A stretch of DNA of 64,000 nt from Hyphomicrobiales bacterium (GCA_900473185.1 UCKU01000034.1:241186-305185), one strand, 5' to 3'. Shown: positions 26,977 to 36,828, counted from the first letter of the stretch. Program-made: numbers and translations. Notes: generated from the sequence alone by a model not told the origin.

Positions 26977-28080
26977 TTATTCCGTTTCGAAAAGCTCGCG
27001 ATAGCGATTGGGCTGCGAACGAAGGTATTGCTTTGGTGCACGAACTTTACCCCCCAACTCCGCCGCAGCGTGCCATGGCCAGTTCGGATCGAATAGGATA
27101 GTTCTCGCCAAGGCTACCATGTCGGCGTCACCAGTGCCGACGATTGCTTCGGCTTGATCGTAGCCGGTTATCAAGCCAACCGCGACGACGGGAACGTCGA
27201 CGGCCTTCCGCACCTCTCGAGCCAACGGGACCTGGTAGCTAGGGCCCACGGCGATCTTTTGGGCAGGATGGAGGCCTCCACTGGACACATGTATCGCGCC
27301 AGCGCCACGCTTTTCGAGTTCTTGTGCGAAAACAAGCGACTCTTCAAGCGTCAGGCCCCCCTGAACCCAGTCCGTCGCAGAGATACGCACTGAAACCGGT
27401 CTCTGATGGAATGCTGCCGTCACTGTATCGAAAACTTCTAACGGAAAGCGCATTCGGTTCTCGAGGCTCCCGCCGTATTCGTCCGTGCGTTGGTTGGCTA
27501 ACGGTGACAAAAACTGGTGGAGCAAATACCCGTGTGCGGCGTGAAGTTGCACGATGTCGATGCCAAGTTTGTCGGCTCGCGCCGCGGCAGCTCCAAATGC
27601 GTCGCGAACGCGTTTCAGCCGCTCTTTATCCAAAGCGACAGGTGGCAGTTGATCAGCGTTGTACGATACCGCTGACGGACCGTATGTCTGCCAGCCGAGT
27701 CCGTCAGTTGGAGCAAACTGGCTGCCACCTTTCCAGGGAACCTCGGTCGACGCCTTCCTGCCGGCATGGCTTAGTTGAATTGCGATAGGTATGTCCGACC
27801 ACCGCCGGATGCTTTCGAGGGTCAAACTCATAGCTGCGTAATTCTGATCGCTATAGAGACCGAGATCTCCGTAGGTAATCCTGCCTTCCGGGAGAACGGC
27901 AGTCGCCTCGATCGTCAGGAGCGCCGCGCCCGACAGGGAAAGCTTGCCAAGATGTATCAAGTGCCATTCGTTCATGTTCCCTTCTTCGGCGGAGTACTGA
28001 CACATCGGCGCAATGATAATCCGATTGGCCAATCTGAGGCCCCTTATCTTTATGGGCGTGAAAAGCTTTGGCTTCGACAT
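26977..28080 (-). CDS. Old Yellow Enzyme family NADH:flavin oxidoreductase (YqjM-like)
   Basis: FMN-dependent ene-reductase of about 367 aa. Features are the N-terminal APMCQYSA with the redox-tuning Cys typical of the YqjM/thermophilic class, the substrate-binding His pair in QLHAAHGYLLHQFLSP, and phosphate-binding VGLITGYDQAE. Such enzymes reduce activated alkenes, quinones and nitro compounds, often as xenobiotic or reactive-electrophile defence. Start ATG 28078-28080. It follows the MFS and monooxygenase genes on minus, forming a probable three-gene unit. Confidence 0.9.
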   Translation of the reverse strand: MSKPKLFTPIKIRGLRLANRIIIAPMCQYSAEEGNMNEWHLIHLGKLSLSGAALLTIEATAVLPEGRITYGDLGLYSDQNYAAMSLTLESIRRWSDIPIAIQLSHAGRKASTEVPWKGGSQFAPTDGLGWQTYGPSAVSYNADQLPPVALDKERLKRVRDAFGAAAARADKLGIDIVQLHAAHGYLLHQFLSPLANQRTDEYGGSLENRMRFPLEVFDTVTAAFHQRPVSVRISATDWVQGGLTLEESLVFAQELEKRGAGAIHVSSGGLHPAQKIAVGPSYQVPLAREVRKAVDVPVVAVGLITGYDQAEAIVGTGDADMVALARTILFDPNWPWHAAAELGGKVRAPKQYLRSQPNRYRELFETE

Positions 28081-28156
28081 TGTTGCTGCTCCCAACACGG
28101 CTCCCTGTTGCCGTACGTTTGCCCTTATGCGCTAAGGTATCGCGATGTGTGACGGT

Positions 28157-29386
28157 CTAGGCGGCTGCCAGATTAGGACGGCGAGTCAACGTCATGGTGA
28201 AGATGACGAGACCGGTGAGCGTGAGGCAAAACCCCGCCCAAGCGGCGGAGAGAATGCCATAGCCGCTCGCAATCGCCAGGCCACCCGACCATGCCCCGAT
28301 GGCATTGGACAGGTTGAGTGCCGCCAGATTCATCGCGCCTACAAGGGTGGGCGCTTCGGGAGCGAATTTAGTCAGTCTGACCTGGATAGTCGGTATCGCG
28401 GTGAACATTGTTGCGCCGACCAGGAAGAAACCGGCGAATAGGACGGGAAGCTTGAATCCGAAAGTGGCCAGTGTTGCGAGTACGACGACTGCTACGCCGA
28501 ATCCGAGGAGAAGACCACGTGCCGGATACGCGTCGGCGAGACGACCGCCAAGAAAGTTGCCTGCAGTCATCCCGATTCCGAAAACTGTAAGTGCAATCGG
28601 GATCCATCCTGCTTCCAGCATGGCGACATCCGTGATTAACGGTCCTACGAAAGTGTAGATTGCAAATATGCTCGCAACGCCGAGAGCGGCTACAAGCATG
28701 GTCATCCAAACTGTTCCCTTACGCAGAGCGCTAAGCTCCTGCATGACGGAGCTCCCGTTAAGAGCGTCAGTTTTCGGCACGAACGCCATTAGCGCCAGGA
28801 ACGATAGCGCGCCGAGGCACGACACCGTAACGTAGGTGTTTCGCCAGCCGATGGTCTGGCCGAGGAACGTCGCGAGTGGGGAGCCGACGATGGTCGCCAC
28901 GGTCAGTCCCATCATCACCAAAGCAAAGGCCTTGCCGGTATGGCCAGGGCCGTAGACATAGGTAGCTACAACGGCTCCTGCCCCGAAATAGGCACCCTGG
29001 GGCATGCCGCTGATGAAACGAGCGAGTACGAACATCTCCAAGTTGGCCGCCAACGCCGACAGGATATTCCCCAATACGAACTGCGCCATGAGCACGAGAA
29101 GCAGGGTGCGACGGTTTATTCGTGCAGCCGCTAGCGTGACAAGCGGAGCGCCGATGACCACTCCGAAAGCGTAGGCAGTCACGGCGTTCGTCGCAGTAGG
29201 AATGCTTATCCCCAGACTTTCGGAAAACAGTTGGAGGATACCCATGCTGGCGAATTCGGAGGTGCCAATGCAGAAACTGCCCAAAGCCAGCGACAGCAGT
29301 ATCAGGCGGCATCGCCCGCGCTCCACGGGATCGGAGGAATGAACGTTCACCGCGGCGCATTGAGCGTGATAGGCTTTGTCGAGCAT
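28157..29386 (-). CDS. MFS transporter, AraJ/YdhP-like drug exporter
   Basis: About 409-aa inner-membrane protein with twelve predicted helices. The N-terminal SFCIGTSEFASMGIL and the loop after helix 2 (AARINRRTLLL) fit the DHA1 group of proton-driven efflux pumps (AraJ, YdhP, SotB), which export arabinose or small toxic molecules. Start taken at 29386 because AAGGA lies about 10 bases upstream; 29395 is an in-frame alternative with the site too close. It lies 76 bases upstream of the Old Yellow Enzyme gene. Confidence 0.85.
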   Translation of the reverse strand: MLDKAYHAQCAAVNVHSSDPVERGRCRLILLSLALGSFCIGTSEFASMGILQLFSESLGISIPTATNAVTAYAFGVVIGAPLVTLAAARINRRTLLLVLMAQFVLGNILSALAANLEMFVLARFISGMPQGAYFGAGAVVATYVYGPGHTGKAFALVMMGLTVATIVGSPLATFLGQTIGWRNTYVTVSCLGALSFLALMAFVPKTDALNGSSVMQELSALRKGTVWMTMLVAALGVASIFAIYTFVGPLITDVAMLEAGWIPIALTVFGIGMTAGNFLGGRLADAYPARGLLLGFGVAVVVLATLATFGFKLPVLFAGFFLVGATMFTAIPTIQVRLTKFAPEAPTLVGAMNLAALNLSNAIGAWSGGLAIASGYGILSAAWAGFCLTLTGLVIFTMTLTRRPNLAAA

Positions 29387-29509
29387 CGGTCGCATCCTTA
29401 ATGGGGTGGGAAAAGTGTTTGGGACCCGTCATGTAACTGGATGCGTTATCTTCACGCCGGATATCGATCGAGTGTAATTAAGCGTTGTAAAATGCAGTGA
29501 ATCTCATGC

Positions 29510-29809
29510 TCATACGTCAATCACGTCGACGGCTGTCACGGTATAAACGGATCGATCCGCGAGTTCGCTGATCTTGCCCACGTAGTTTTGAAAATGAAGA
29601 GTTTCACGATGAGAGGAGTTGGCCTCCGCGTCGATATACATCTCGTCGAGGATAAAACGGCTCGGCTCCGCGGCGTCTCGCCAAAGATCATAGCGCAAGT
29701 TACCTTTCTCCGCCCGCGAAGGCGCAGCCATGCCTCTTAGCAAATCCTCCAATTCTACTTCTTTCCCGTATTTTGCCGTGAGAACCGCGTAAACCTTGAT
29801 CCTAGTCAT
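29510..29809 (-). CDS. Antibiotic-biosynthesis monooxygenase (ABM) domain protein
   Basis: 99-aa dimeric alpha/beta ferredoxin-like protein. The start IKVYAVLTAKYGKEVELEDLL, the segment NLRYDLWRDAAEPSRFILDEMY and the C-terminal HFQNYVGKI fit the ABM/YgiN family of cofactor-free quinol monooxygenases and related small enzymes. The ATG at 29807-29809 has GAGGAC upstream and removes an unlikely ten-residue extension. It is the first gene of the minus-strand ABM, MFS, OYE unit and is divergent from regulator copy 3. Confidence 0.8.
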   Translation of the reverse strand: MTRIKVYAVLTAKYGKEVELEDLLRGMAAPSRAEKGNLRYDLWRDAAEPSRFILDEMYIDAEANSSHRETLHFQNYVGKISELADRSVYTVTAVDVIDV

Positions 29810-30111
29810 ATGGTGTCCTCTGATCCAACCGCCTGCCAATTACGAATGAGACGGTTACTAAATGGATAGATTATCCGGTTGACTTGAGAGGCGTGCGTAA
29901 AACACCGTAAAAAAGCGTTAAACAGAGAAGTCGTTTCCCCGCAGGGAAAGTTCCGAACGCTTGGCATTTAGTTCTCGCTTCGGTAGCAGCTACCGCTATT
30001 TACCTGTTTTTACCCCCCGCCTTTCTGACATCCTATAGACTGCTGATAGTGAACAAGTGTGCAAGGCCTCGATCGCCACACGATTGCGGTTACACAACGG
30101 GGGTGCGTGTC
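29810..30111. promoter_or_regulatory. Divergent control region of ABM unit and regulator copy 3
   Basis: Three near-identical elements, CGTAAAA (29896-29902), CGTAAAA (29906-29912) and CGTTAAA (29916-29922), are spaced exactly 10 bases apart, as expected for an OmpR-type DNA-binding domain. Further right, CGGTAGC-A-GCTACCG (29981-29995) is a perfect 15-base palindrome. No gene is supported in the stretch. The layout suggests that copy 3 controls the divergent unit and itself. Confidence 0.5.
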
Positions 30112-32997
30112 GTGAACGCGGTTTTCAAATTCGGCCCTTTCAGTCTTAATCCTGTCGCACGAATACTCGTGCGAGACGGGCGCGAACTGTCTATCGGCAG
30201 CCGTGCATTCGATATTCTGGTCGCACTCGTCAACAAACAAGGCGAGATCCTTTCGAGGCGCGAACTGATGGCTTGCGCTTGGTCCGGGCTGAGCGTTGAG
30301 GACTCCAATATACGTGTTCAGATGGCCCACCTTCGCCGCAAATTGGGTTGCGGCGTCAACGGTGACCGATACATTGCCAGCATCGCGGGCAGGGGCTACA
30401 GCTTCGTGATGCCTGTCGAAACGCAACAGGAAGCATCCTCCACGCATTCCGAGAACATCTCCGATGAAGCAGCTTTCGGCGATCCCGTCGCGGTCCGACC
30501 AGAGATCAAGGTTCCGATCGCGTCTCGCTCGGACAAGTTCTTGGGTCGGGCTTCCAATCTCGAAGAACTGGAGCGCGCAGTCCAGGAGCGCCGATTAATC
30601 ACGGTGGTAGGACCAGGGGGGGTCGGTAAAACCACTCTTGCCACCGTCTTGGCACGTAACCTGCGGAACTTTGACGAGATCAGGTTCGTGGATCTCAGTG
30701 TTGTCACGGATGACGCTCTGGTCGGGGCCGCTATCGCATCATCGGTCAATCCAGGCGTCCGAAGCAGTGATCCGCTTCGTGACGCGGTTGTATGGCTTTC
30801 TAAAAGGCGGAGCCTTTTGATCGTCGACAACTGTGAGCATCTCATCAATGGGGTTGCCGATGCGGTTTCGTTCGTCCTGAAACACTCACTCTCTACGCAT
30901 GTGCTTGCGACGAGCATCGAGGCACTACGGGTCACTGGGGAGGCGGTGTATCTCTTGCGGCCCTTGGGAACCCCTCCCAATACGGGACGGATGACTGCGA
31001 ACCACGCGCTGGCATGGCCATCAGTTGAGCTTTTCATGAGCCGAGCCGTTGACGGCGGCCACAAAGCTGCTCTCGCAGACGACGAGGCCGCAATCGTCGC
31101 TGCTATCTGCCGGCGGTTGGACGGGAATCCCCTCGCAATAGAATTGGTGGCCAGCCGCGTCGGCATTTATGGATTGGACGCAGTATTGGAGCTACTGGAC
31201 AATCAGTTAACGTTCCGTTGGCGCGGCGACAGGGACGCGGCACCTCGGCACCAAACTGTTCAATCACTGCTCGACTGGAGTTACGTTCTTCTCTCGAAGC
31301 GTGCCCAAACTGTCTTAAACAGGCTATCTGTGTTCGCCAGCGAATTCACGATCGATGCGGCAACGGATGTCATTGCTGGGTCCGGCATAAGTGACGCCGA
31401 TGTTTCGATGGCGATAAGCGAGTTGGTTGACAAATCCATGGTATCGTCGGGGGGGGTGGATGAGACGAGCGGCGCGCTGAAACTCAGGGAGATCGTCAGA
31501 ACATACGCGGCCTTCAGATTGGTTCGCGAACCCGAGCGGCATGAAACCCAACGAAGACATGCCCTTTTTTACCTGAGAAGAATGCGAATGCGCGCCCGCG
31601 ACGGCGGATCGGGCGAAAACACACTCTCGCTTCACGATTTCGACGTTGGAAATGTGCGTACTGCGCTTGAGTGGGCGTTTTCCGAAGACGGAGACGCCGA
31701 GATCGGAGCACAGACATGTTGTCTCCTGCTGGAAACCTTCCAAGATTCGATGCAGTTCGATGAGTGTAGAAGATGGTGCCAACGTGCGTTAGAGCATTTG
31801 CCGTCCAAACATCAAAACACGGAGCTGCACCTCAAGCTTCTGGAGAGTCTGACGATCGCAACGCTCTTTGGACATGGCGGCGATACGGGGGCTGCGAACT
31901 TATTCGATGTCGCACTACAGCTTAGCCGTCGCCTCAAGAACCATCGGATAGAAGCTCACCTGTTGGCGGGATTGGGAATGTACCATCTGAAGCAGGGCGA
32001 CTTCCGTTCGGGCTTCAACGTTGCAGAAGCTTACGCTAACAAGGTGGACCATCACGGTAGTTCGAATGACAATATTGTAGCGGGCTGGATGCTCGGGACA
32101 ATGTACCACATGCTGGGAGAGCAAGTGGAGGCTGCAGCCACCTACGAATATAGTCTAGCGCGAGCGACCGGATTTTCCCCGTCGAGGTTGGGGTATTTTG
32201 AGCACGCGCATCTTGCGCTCGCGAAGATCGCCCAAGCGCGCGTCACGTGGCTCCGAGGCTCACCACAAACAGCGTTGCATATGGCCGAAAGTGCTATCGA
32301 GGAGGCAAGAAGCCAACCGGCCGCTTTATGTTTGAGCCTGTTAATGGGCATGACCATTTTTCTGTTCAGCGGCGAGCTAGATCGAGCAGATATATTGACC
32401 GATGAACTAGCTGAGCTGACGGCGAGAAAAGGCAATCTATCTGGATACCATGAAGCTGGAATGGCCGTGCGCGGCCAACTTCTGGTCCTTCGTGGCAAAG
32501 CGGAACAGAGCATAGATCTGTTGCGAGGGAAATTGCGATCGGTGGGTTCGATCGGCTTTCAGAGTATGATATTCGGAACTCTTCGTGCCCTTGCAGAGGG
32601 ACTTTCCATCGCTGGAGAGCATACTGAAGCGGTTTCGGCCATCGACACTGCATTAGGTCTGTGCGAGCGCGCTGGTGGTACCTACCTTCTGCCAGAGCTT
32701 TTACGAACGAAGGCCATGATCCTTCTTTCGTCGCCACACTCGAAGTTCGATGTGGTACATCGCCTTTTAAACGATGGCACGGCAATTGCCCGCAGAACCT
32801 CGGCGCTTGGGTGGGAGCTGCGACTCCACCTTGCCCGCATAAACGCCGACAGATCGAGGGGTCTCAAAACGACCGAAGAAGGATTCAGCAAGCTTGCGGA
32901 AGTCGTGCGGAGTTTTCAGGGCGGCTTCGAGACGGCCGACCTACGAACGGCCAATTCGCTCCTGCGACAGCGTGCAGATTCGGCGCTCGCAAGCTGA
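30112..32997 (+). CDS. Winged-helix / STAND-like ATPase / TPR regulator, copy 3
   Basis: About 961-aa paralogue. Winged helix at residues 3-102 (KFGPFSLNP to AGRGYSFVMPV), P-loop GPGGVGKTT at 167-175, Walker B LLIVDNCEH at 235-243, GNPLAIEL motif, then TPR-like helices (for example the AHLLAGLGMYHLKQGDF repeat) to the C-terminus. The start is uncertain: GTG 30112 has GGGGG eight bases upstream and gives the same short leader as the sister proteins; GTG 30103 and GTG 30049 are alternatives. Located head-to-head with the ABM-MFS-OYE unit and 148 bases before an aldehyde dehydrogenase gene on the same strand. Confidence 0.82.
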   Translation: MNAVFKFGPFSLNPVARILVRDGRELSIGSRAFDILVALVNKQGEILSRRELMACAWSGLSVEDSNIRVQMAHLRRKLGCGVNGDRYIASIAGRGYSFVMPVETQQEASSTHSENISDEAAFGDPVAVRPEIKVPIASRSDKFLGRASNLEELERAVQERRLITVVGPGGVGKTTLATVLARNLRNFDEIRFVDLSVVTDDALVGAAIASSVNPGVRSSDPLRDAVVWLSKRRSLLIVDNCEHLINGVADAVSFVLKHSLSTHVLATSIEALRVTGEAVYLLRPLGTPPNTGRMTANHALAWPSVELFMSRAVDGGHKAALADDEAAIVAAICRRLDGNPLAIELVASRVGIYGLDAVLELLDNQLTFRWRGDRDAAPRHQTVQSLLDWSYVLLSKRAQTVLNRLSVFASEFTIDAATDVIAGSGISDADVSMAISELVDKSMVSSGGVDETSGALKLREIVRTYAAFRLVREPERHETQRRHALFYLRRMRMRARDGGSGENTLSLHDFDVGNVRTALEWAFSEDGDAEIGAQTCCLLLETFQDSMQFDECRRWCQRALEHLPSKHQNTELHLKLLESLTIATLFGHGGDTGAANLFDVALQLSRRLKNHRIEAHLLAGLGMYHLKQGDFRSGFNVAEAYANKVDHHGSSNDNIVAGWMLGTMYHMLGEQVEAAATYEYSLARATGFSPSRLGYFEHAHLALAKIAQARVTWLRGSPQTALHMAESAIEEARSQPAALCLSLLMGMTIFLFSGELDRADILTDELAELTARKGNLSGYHEAGMAVRGQLLVLRGKAEQSIDLLRGKLRSVGSIGFQSMIFGTLRALAEGLSIAGEHTEAVSAIDTALGLCERAGGTYLLPELLRTKAMILLSSPHSKFDVVHRLLNDGTAIARRTSALGWELRLHLARINADRSRGLKTTEEGFSKLAEVVRSFQGGFETADLRTANSLLRQRADSALAS

Positions 32998-33145
32998 ACG
33001 TGATTTCTCAAGAAATAACCAGCCTTAACTCGCGGGCGTTCGAAGCAGTCGCTAGCTTACGTGCCAAGGGCCATTCGCTGCCGCCGGATCACCTGCCTCA
33101 GCTTTGGTGTCGATGTTAAAGAAACTCTCGAAGCAGGATTGAGCC

Positions 33146-34522
33146 ATGATCGAGATTGTTCAAGCTTATGACCGGAAACATGTCGCCGATGTTCAGGGCG
33201 ACGACGCGGCGGCCTTGGAGAAGAAGCTGTCCAGAGCGTTCAAACTTTTCAAGAACCGCGGCAGCTGGCTGAAGCCCCATCAGCGTTTGGATATCTTGCA
33301 TAAGCTTGCGGCGCTAATGCAAGAACGGAGGGAAAAGTTCGGCCGCCTGATCGCGCAGGAGGGAGGAAAGCCTCTAACCGACGCGCTAATCGAAACCGAC
33401 AGGGCGATTGATGGGGTGCGAGCTGCTGCGGACTATCTCCGCACCAGGAGTGGGCGGGAAATTCCCATGGGGTTGACCGCGGCTAGCGACAATCGGCGTG
33501 CTTGGACGCTTCTCGAGCCGATTGGCGTGGTTGCCGCTATTTCGGCGTTTAACCACCCGTTGAATCTGGTGGTCCATCAGATCGCGCCGGCAATTGCAAC
33601 TGGCTGCCCGATCATTATCAAGCCGGCCACCGCAACTTCTTTGAATTGCATCGAGTTCGTGAAGCTGGTTCATGAAGCTGGAATGCCGCAAGAATGGGTG
33701 CAGACGTTCCTGCCAGAGGAAAACGGGCTGTCGCAGGCGTTGGCAACAGACTCCCGCATCGCCTTTCTTAGTTTCATTGGATCGGCGGCGGTTGGATGGA
33801 GCCTCCGCTCCAAACTCGCGCCCGGTGCCCGCTGTGCGCTGGAGCATGGCGGCGTCGCGCCAGTTATCATCGATCGTTCGGCCGACATCGAGAAACTGAT
33901 CGAGCCATTGGCGAAGGGCGGCTATTATCACGCAGGCCAAGTCTGCGTGTCTGTCCAGCGGATATACGCCCACCGATCGATAATGAATGAGTTCACAAAC
34001 CTTTTTCGGGAACGCGTCGATCGGCTTGTCGTCGGGGATCCGCTATTGGCGGAGACCGAGGTTGGCCCTCTGATAAAACCAAAAGAGGTTGACCGCGTGG
34101 CGACCTGGATCGCAGAAGCCGTGACAGGCGGTGCCCAGAAATTCGGGGGGGAGCAACTATCGCAGACGACACTGAAGCCCTGCATCCTTGTTGAACCACT
34201 CAAGACCGCCAAGGTCTCGACGCACGAGGTTTTTGGTCCGCTCACATGCGTTTACGGTTTTGACAGCCTGGATGATGCGATCGCGGAGGCAAACTCTCTA
34301 CCGGTTGCGTTCCAGTCGAGCATTTTCACCCAAAACCTCACGACAGCTCTGGACGCGGCCGAACGTCTTGATGCGTCCGCTGTGATGATCAACGACCACA
34401 CCGCCTTCCGAACGGATTGGATGCCCTTCGCGGGCCGGCGCGAGTCCGGCTACGGTATTGGCGGTATTCCATACACCATGCACGAGATGTCGTCGGAAAA
34501 GATGGTCGTCTTCCACACCTGA
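33146..34522 (+). CDS. NAD(P)-dependent aldehyde dehydrogenase
   Basis: 458-aa cytosolic enzyme oxidising an aldehyde to its acid. Catalytic residues are in place: Asn136 (SAFNHPLN), Glu233 (LEHGGVAP, normally LELGG) and Cys267 (GQVCVSVQR). The GQVCVSVQR context is that of the phosphonoacetaldehyde/lactaldehyde/succinate-semialdehyde subgroup. The substrate is unknown. It follows regulator copy 3 and precedes a FUSC exporter, consistent with detoxification of an aldehyde-generating compound. Confidence 0.9.
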   Translation: MIEIVQAYDRKHVADVQGDDAAALEKKLSRAFKLFKNRGSWLKPHQRLDILHKLAALMQERREKFGRLIAQEGGKPLTDALIETDRAIDGVRAAADYLRTRSGREIPMGLTAASDNRRAWTLLEPIGVVAAISAFNHPLNLVVHQIAPAIATGCPIIIKPATATSLNCIEFVKLVHEAGMPQEWVQTFLPEENGLSQALATDSRIAFLSFIGSAAVGWSLRSKLAPGARCALEHGGVAPVIIDRSADIEKLIEPLAKGGYYHAGQVCVSVQRIYAHRSIMNEFTNLFRERVDRLVVGDPLLAETEVGPLIKPKEVDRVATWIAEAVTGGAQKFGGEQLSQTTLKPCILVEPLKTAKVSTHEVFGPLTCVYGFDSLDDAIAEANSLPVAFQSSIFTQNLTTALDAAERLDASAVMINDHTAFRTDWMPFAGRRESGYGIGGIPYTMHEMSSEKMVVFHT

Positions 34523-34537
34523 CGGTGCGAAATGGTC

Positions 34538-34563
34538 CCGCGGCCATCGCTGGATGGCCGCGG
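34538..34563 (+). terminator. Hairpin after the aldehyde dehydrogenase
   Basis: CCGCGGCCAT (34538-34547) and ATGGCCGCGG (34554-34563) are perfect complements with a six-base loop, starting 15 bases after the stop codon. No T tract follows, so it may act as an mRNA-stabilising or attenuating structure rather than a classical terminator. Confidence 0.5.
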
Positions 34564-34661
34564 CTGCTCGGTAAGTCCAAAAGACGAACCAGCCTTACTC
34601 GGTCGAATGACCCCGCTGTGCGCGTTTTGGCCGCCACCTCTACCGGAAGAGCACACAACAA

Positions 34662-36704
34662 ATGCGCCTAACTTCACGGCTCGTGTCATTTGTCTCGCGA
34701 CGGACCTTGTGGTCTGAAGGACAAATTTATGCTGTGGCCCCCGAACAGTTGGACATCGTCGATGGGGTTCGTGCGGCAGTTTCGATCGCCTTTTTGCTAG
34801 CGGGTGCAATCTACCTTGATATGCCAGACATGGCATTCAGCGTTGTCGCCGCATTTTGGACCTGCCTTTGCGACCCGTTCGGCGGAGCCCGGTCTCGCTT
34901 CCGGGTCATGGCGAAATTTGCGATCCTGGGCGCGATCGTGTTTGCCCTCTCATCCTTCGGTGCTCACTTCGGTACTGTGTCTACTACGGCGACGCTCTTC
35001 ACTCTCGTCGCATTGTGCTGTCTAGGTCGATCCTACGTGCCGGCGTTCGGCCCCGGCCCCGCCCAAGGTAGCTTCATCTCCGCAATCGCAGTTGTAATCG
35101 GTCTGTCGACACCGCGTCCATTCGAGGGAGCGCTCCAACTTGGAGGTTACTTCCTCCTCGGATCGGCAGTGACAATCGTGATATCGACCTTGATATGGCC
35201 GAACCACGCCAATGCCCCGGGCAGATTGATGCTCGTGATGATCTACAGCCGGTTGCAGACGATGCTGAGCGCGCTGGTCGAGCTTGACCGATCTCCAGTT
35301 GCCGACAGTGCCGTCCGGCTGCAATATGAGACGCTGACCCGCAGAGCCGTGAGGATCGCTATTGAGCGAGGTCGCCAAATCGTCGCGCGACGTCTTTTGG
35401 GGAGCAAGCCGCACGGTCACGCTGTCGACGTAGCCGCGAGGTTATTCGCTGCCCTGATTGCTCTCGGGCAACACCGCAGGTCGGGCGGGATGTTCAGTGA
35501 AGAAGATTTGTCGTTACTTCGCGATTTAGACGAGTTGTTGCGGGAAGTGATCGACTGCTTGGACTCAGGAGCCATGACCTCGGCTCGAGTTAACGAAGAA
35601 GCAAGGTCTCTCCAACTCCGGGCGACCGAAGACCAAAACAGGGTTTTCGGCAGGTGCATAGGGGGCGCGGCCGTCGCGCTGATGTCTCTGGACGGAACAA
35701 CAGGCCCAGAACAACGGCAAGATGTTTTATCCACGAGCCTATTAGCGACAATCTTCGAGAGGCCTGCGATGCCCTCTCCTGTTGTGTGGCATCAAGCGTT
35801 GCGGGTATCCACAGCTGTGACTGCTTGCTATCTCGTGGGGATTTGGTTTGGAGTGAGTTTGTCATACTGGGGAACCATTGCGACCTTGGTGGTGATGCAG
35901 CCGGCTTTCGGGAACACATGGGTCCGGGTGTTGGAGCGAGCGACAGGCACTCTCCTCGGCGGGTTGGTCGCCGCGGGGTTGCTCATGAACAGCCCTAGCG
36001 ACGTTGTGATCGCTTTTATGATCGTTCCGCTCGCGGTCGCGGTCATTGCCTTACGCACGGTGAATTACGCGCTATTCATGATCTTCCTGACGCCGATGTT
36101 CATGTTGCTCTCTGACCTCATAAGACCCACGGACGACCTGGTCCTGTTAAGAGCGGTGAACGAAAGTCTGGGTGCGCTTTTCGGTGTAGTTGCGAGCATA
36201 TTAGTATTCCCGACCAACGAGCGCGTCGTGATTTCGGACGCTCTTCGGACAGCCGTATCCGCAAATCTGTCGTTTGCGTCCAGTGTGCTAAGGTCGGGCC
36301 AGGGGTCGGATTTGGTGGAGACTTCGAAGGCCCAGGCGGACGCCGGTGTCGGGAGCTCGAGGGCCGAGGTTGCGGCGGCGGGATTAAGTCTCGGCAACGG
36401 TGCAGCAGCAAGCTCAGTTGCTCTGAAGAGTGTTCTCTTGGCGCTGAGAAACGTATGCGGAGCGTCTGTAGTCTTCGAAATTCTCGGGGAGCACGATCCC
36501 CAGATCGATAGACGGCGAGCCGATTACTACGAAGCCATGTCGTCGGTTCTCGAGATGCAGCTCATGACTTGGACACTGGGGGCTCTACCCAAGCCGTTTC
36601 CAAATTCCGGCGACGCATTGGACCAGGCCGTTGCTGACCTTGCGCTGACGGTGCAAGCCTTCATCAGGGCATACGGCCGTGGCGGGAGGGACTCCGGCGG
36701 GTGA
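34662..36704 (+). CDS. FUSC/AaeB-family inner-membrane exporter
   Basis: 680-aa membrane protein with the two-halved FUSC layout: an N-terminal block of hydrophobic helices (about residues 30-180), a central soluble region, a second helix block (about 365-520) and a C-terminal cytoplasmic part. Such proteins (fusaric acid resistance, AaeB) export aromatic carboxylic acids or other toxic acids, normally with a periplasmic adaptor and sometimes an outer-membrane partner. No adaptor gene is adjacent. A short intergenic stretch separates it from the aldehyde dehydrogenase. Confidence 0.85.
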   Translation: MRLTSRLVSFVSRRTLWSEGQIYAVAPEQLDIVDGVRAAVSIAFLLAGAIYLDMPDMAFSVVAAFWTCLCDPFGGARSRFRVMAKFAILGAIVFALSSFGAHFGTVSTTATLFTLVALCCLGRSYVPAFGPGPAQGSFISAIAVVIGLSTPRPFEGALQLGGYFLLGSAVTIVISTLIWPNHANAPGRLMLVMIYSRLQTMLSALVELDRSPVADSAVRLQYETLTRRAVRIAIERGRQIVARRLLGSKPHGHAVDVAARLFAALIALGQHRRSGGMFSEEDLSLLRDLDELLREVIDCLDSGAMTSARVNEEARSLQLRATEDQNRVFGRCIGGAAVALMSLDGTTGPEQRQDVLSTSLLATIFERPAMPSPVVWHQALRVSTAVTACYLVGIWFGVSLSYWGTIATLVVMQPAFGNTWVRVLERATGTLLGGLVAAGLLMNSPSDVVIAFMIVPLAVAVIALRTVNYALFMIFLTPMFMLLSDLIRPTDDLVLLRAVNESLGALFGVVASILVFPTNERVVISDALRTAVSANLSFASSVLRSGQGSDLVETSKAQADAGVGSSRAEVAAAGLSLGNGAAASSVALKSVLLALRNVCGASVVFEILGEHDPQIDRRRADYYEAMSSVLEMQLMTWTLGALPKPFPNSGDALDQAVADLALTVQAFIRAYGRGGRDSGG

Positions 36705-36740
36705 TTGTGAGAGGAGCGGAGTTTCCCTTCGCTTTTTCGC

Positions 36741-36812
36741 CGTTTGACACGATTTCACTGACTTCAACTTTTGTCAGGGGGAAACACGCGTAAAGTTGAC
36801 CTGTGTCAAACG
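36741..36812. promoter_or_regulatory. Distant perfect 10-bp inverted repeat before the FixJ-like regulator
   Basis: CGTTTGACAC at 36741-36750 and GTGTCAAACG at 36803-36812 are exact reverse complements, with 52 bases between them. The second copy ends next to the ribosome site of the regulator gene at 36829. Two identical half-sites five helical turns apart suggest DNA looping by a repressor, or two single sites for an autoregulator. Confidence 0.5.
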
Positions 36813-36828
36813 AGAGAGGAAAAGTCCG

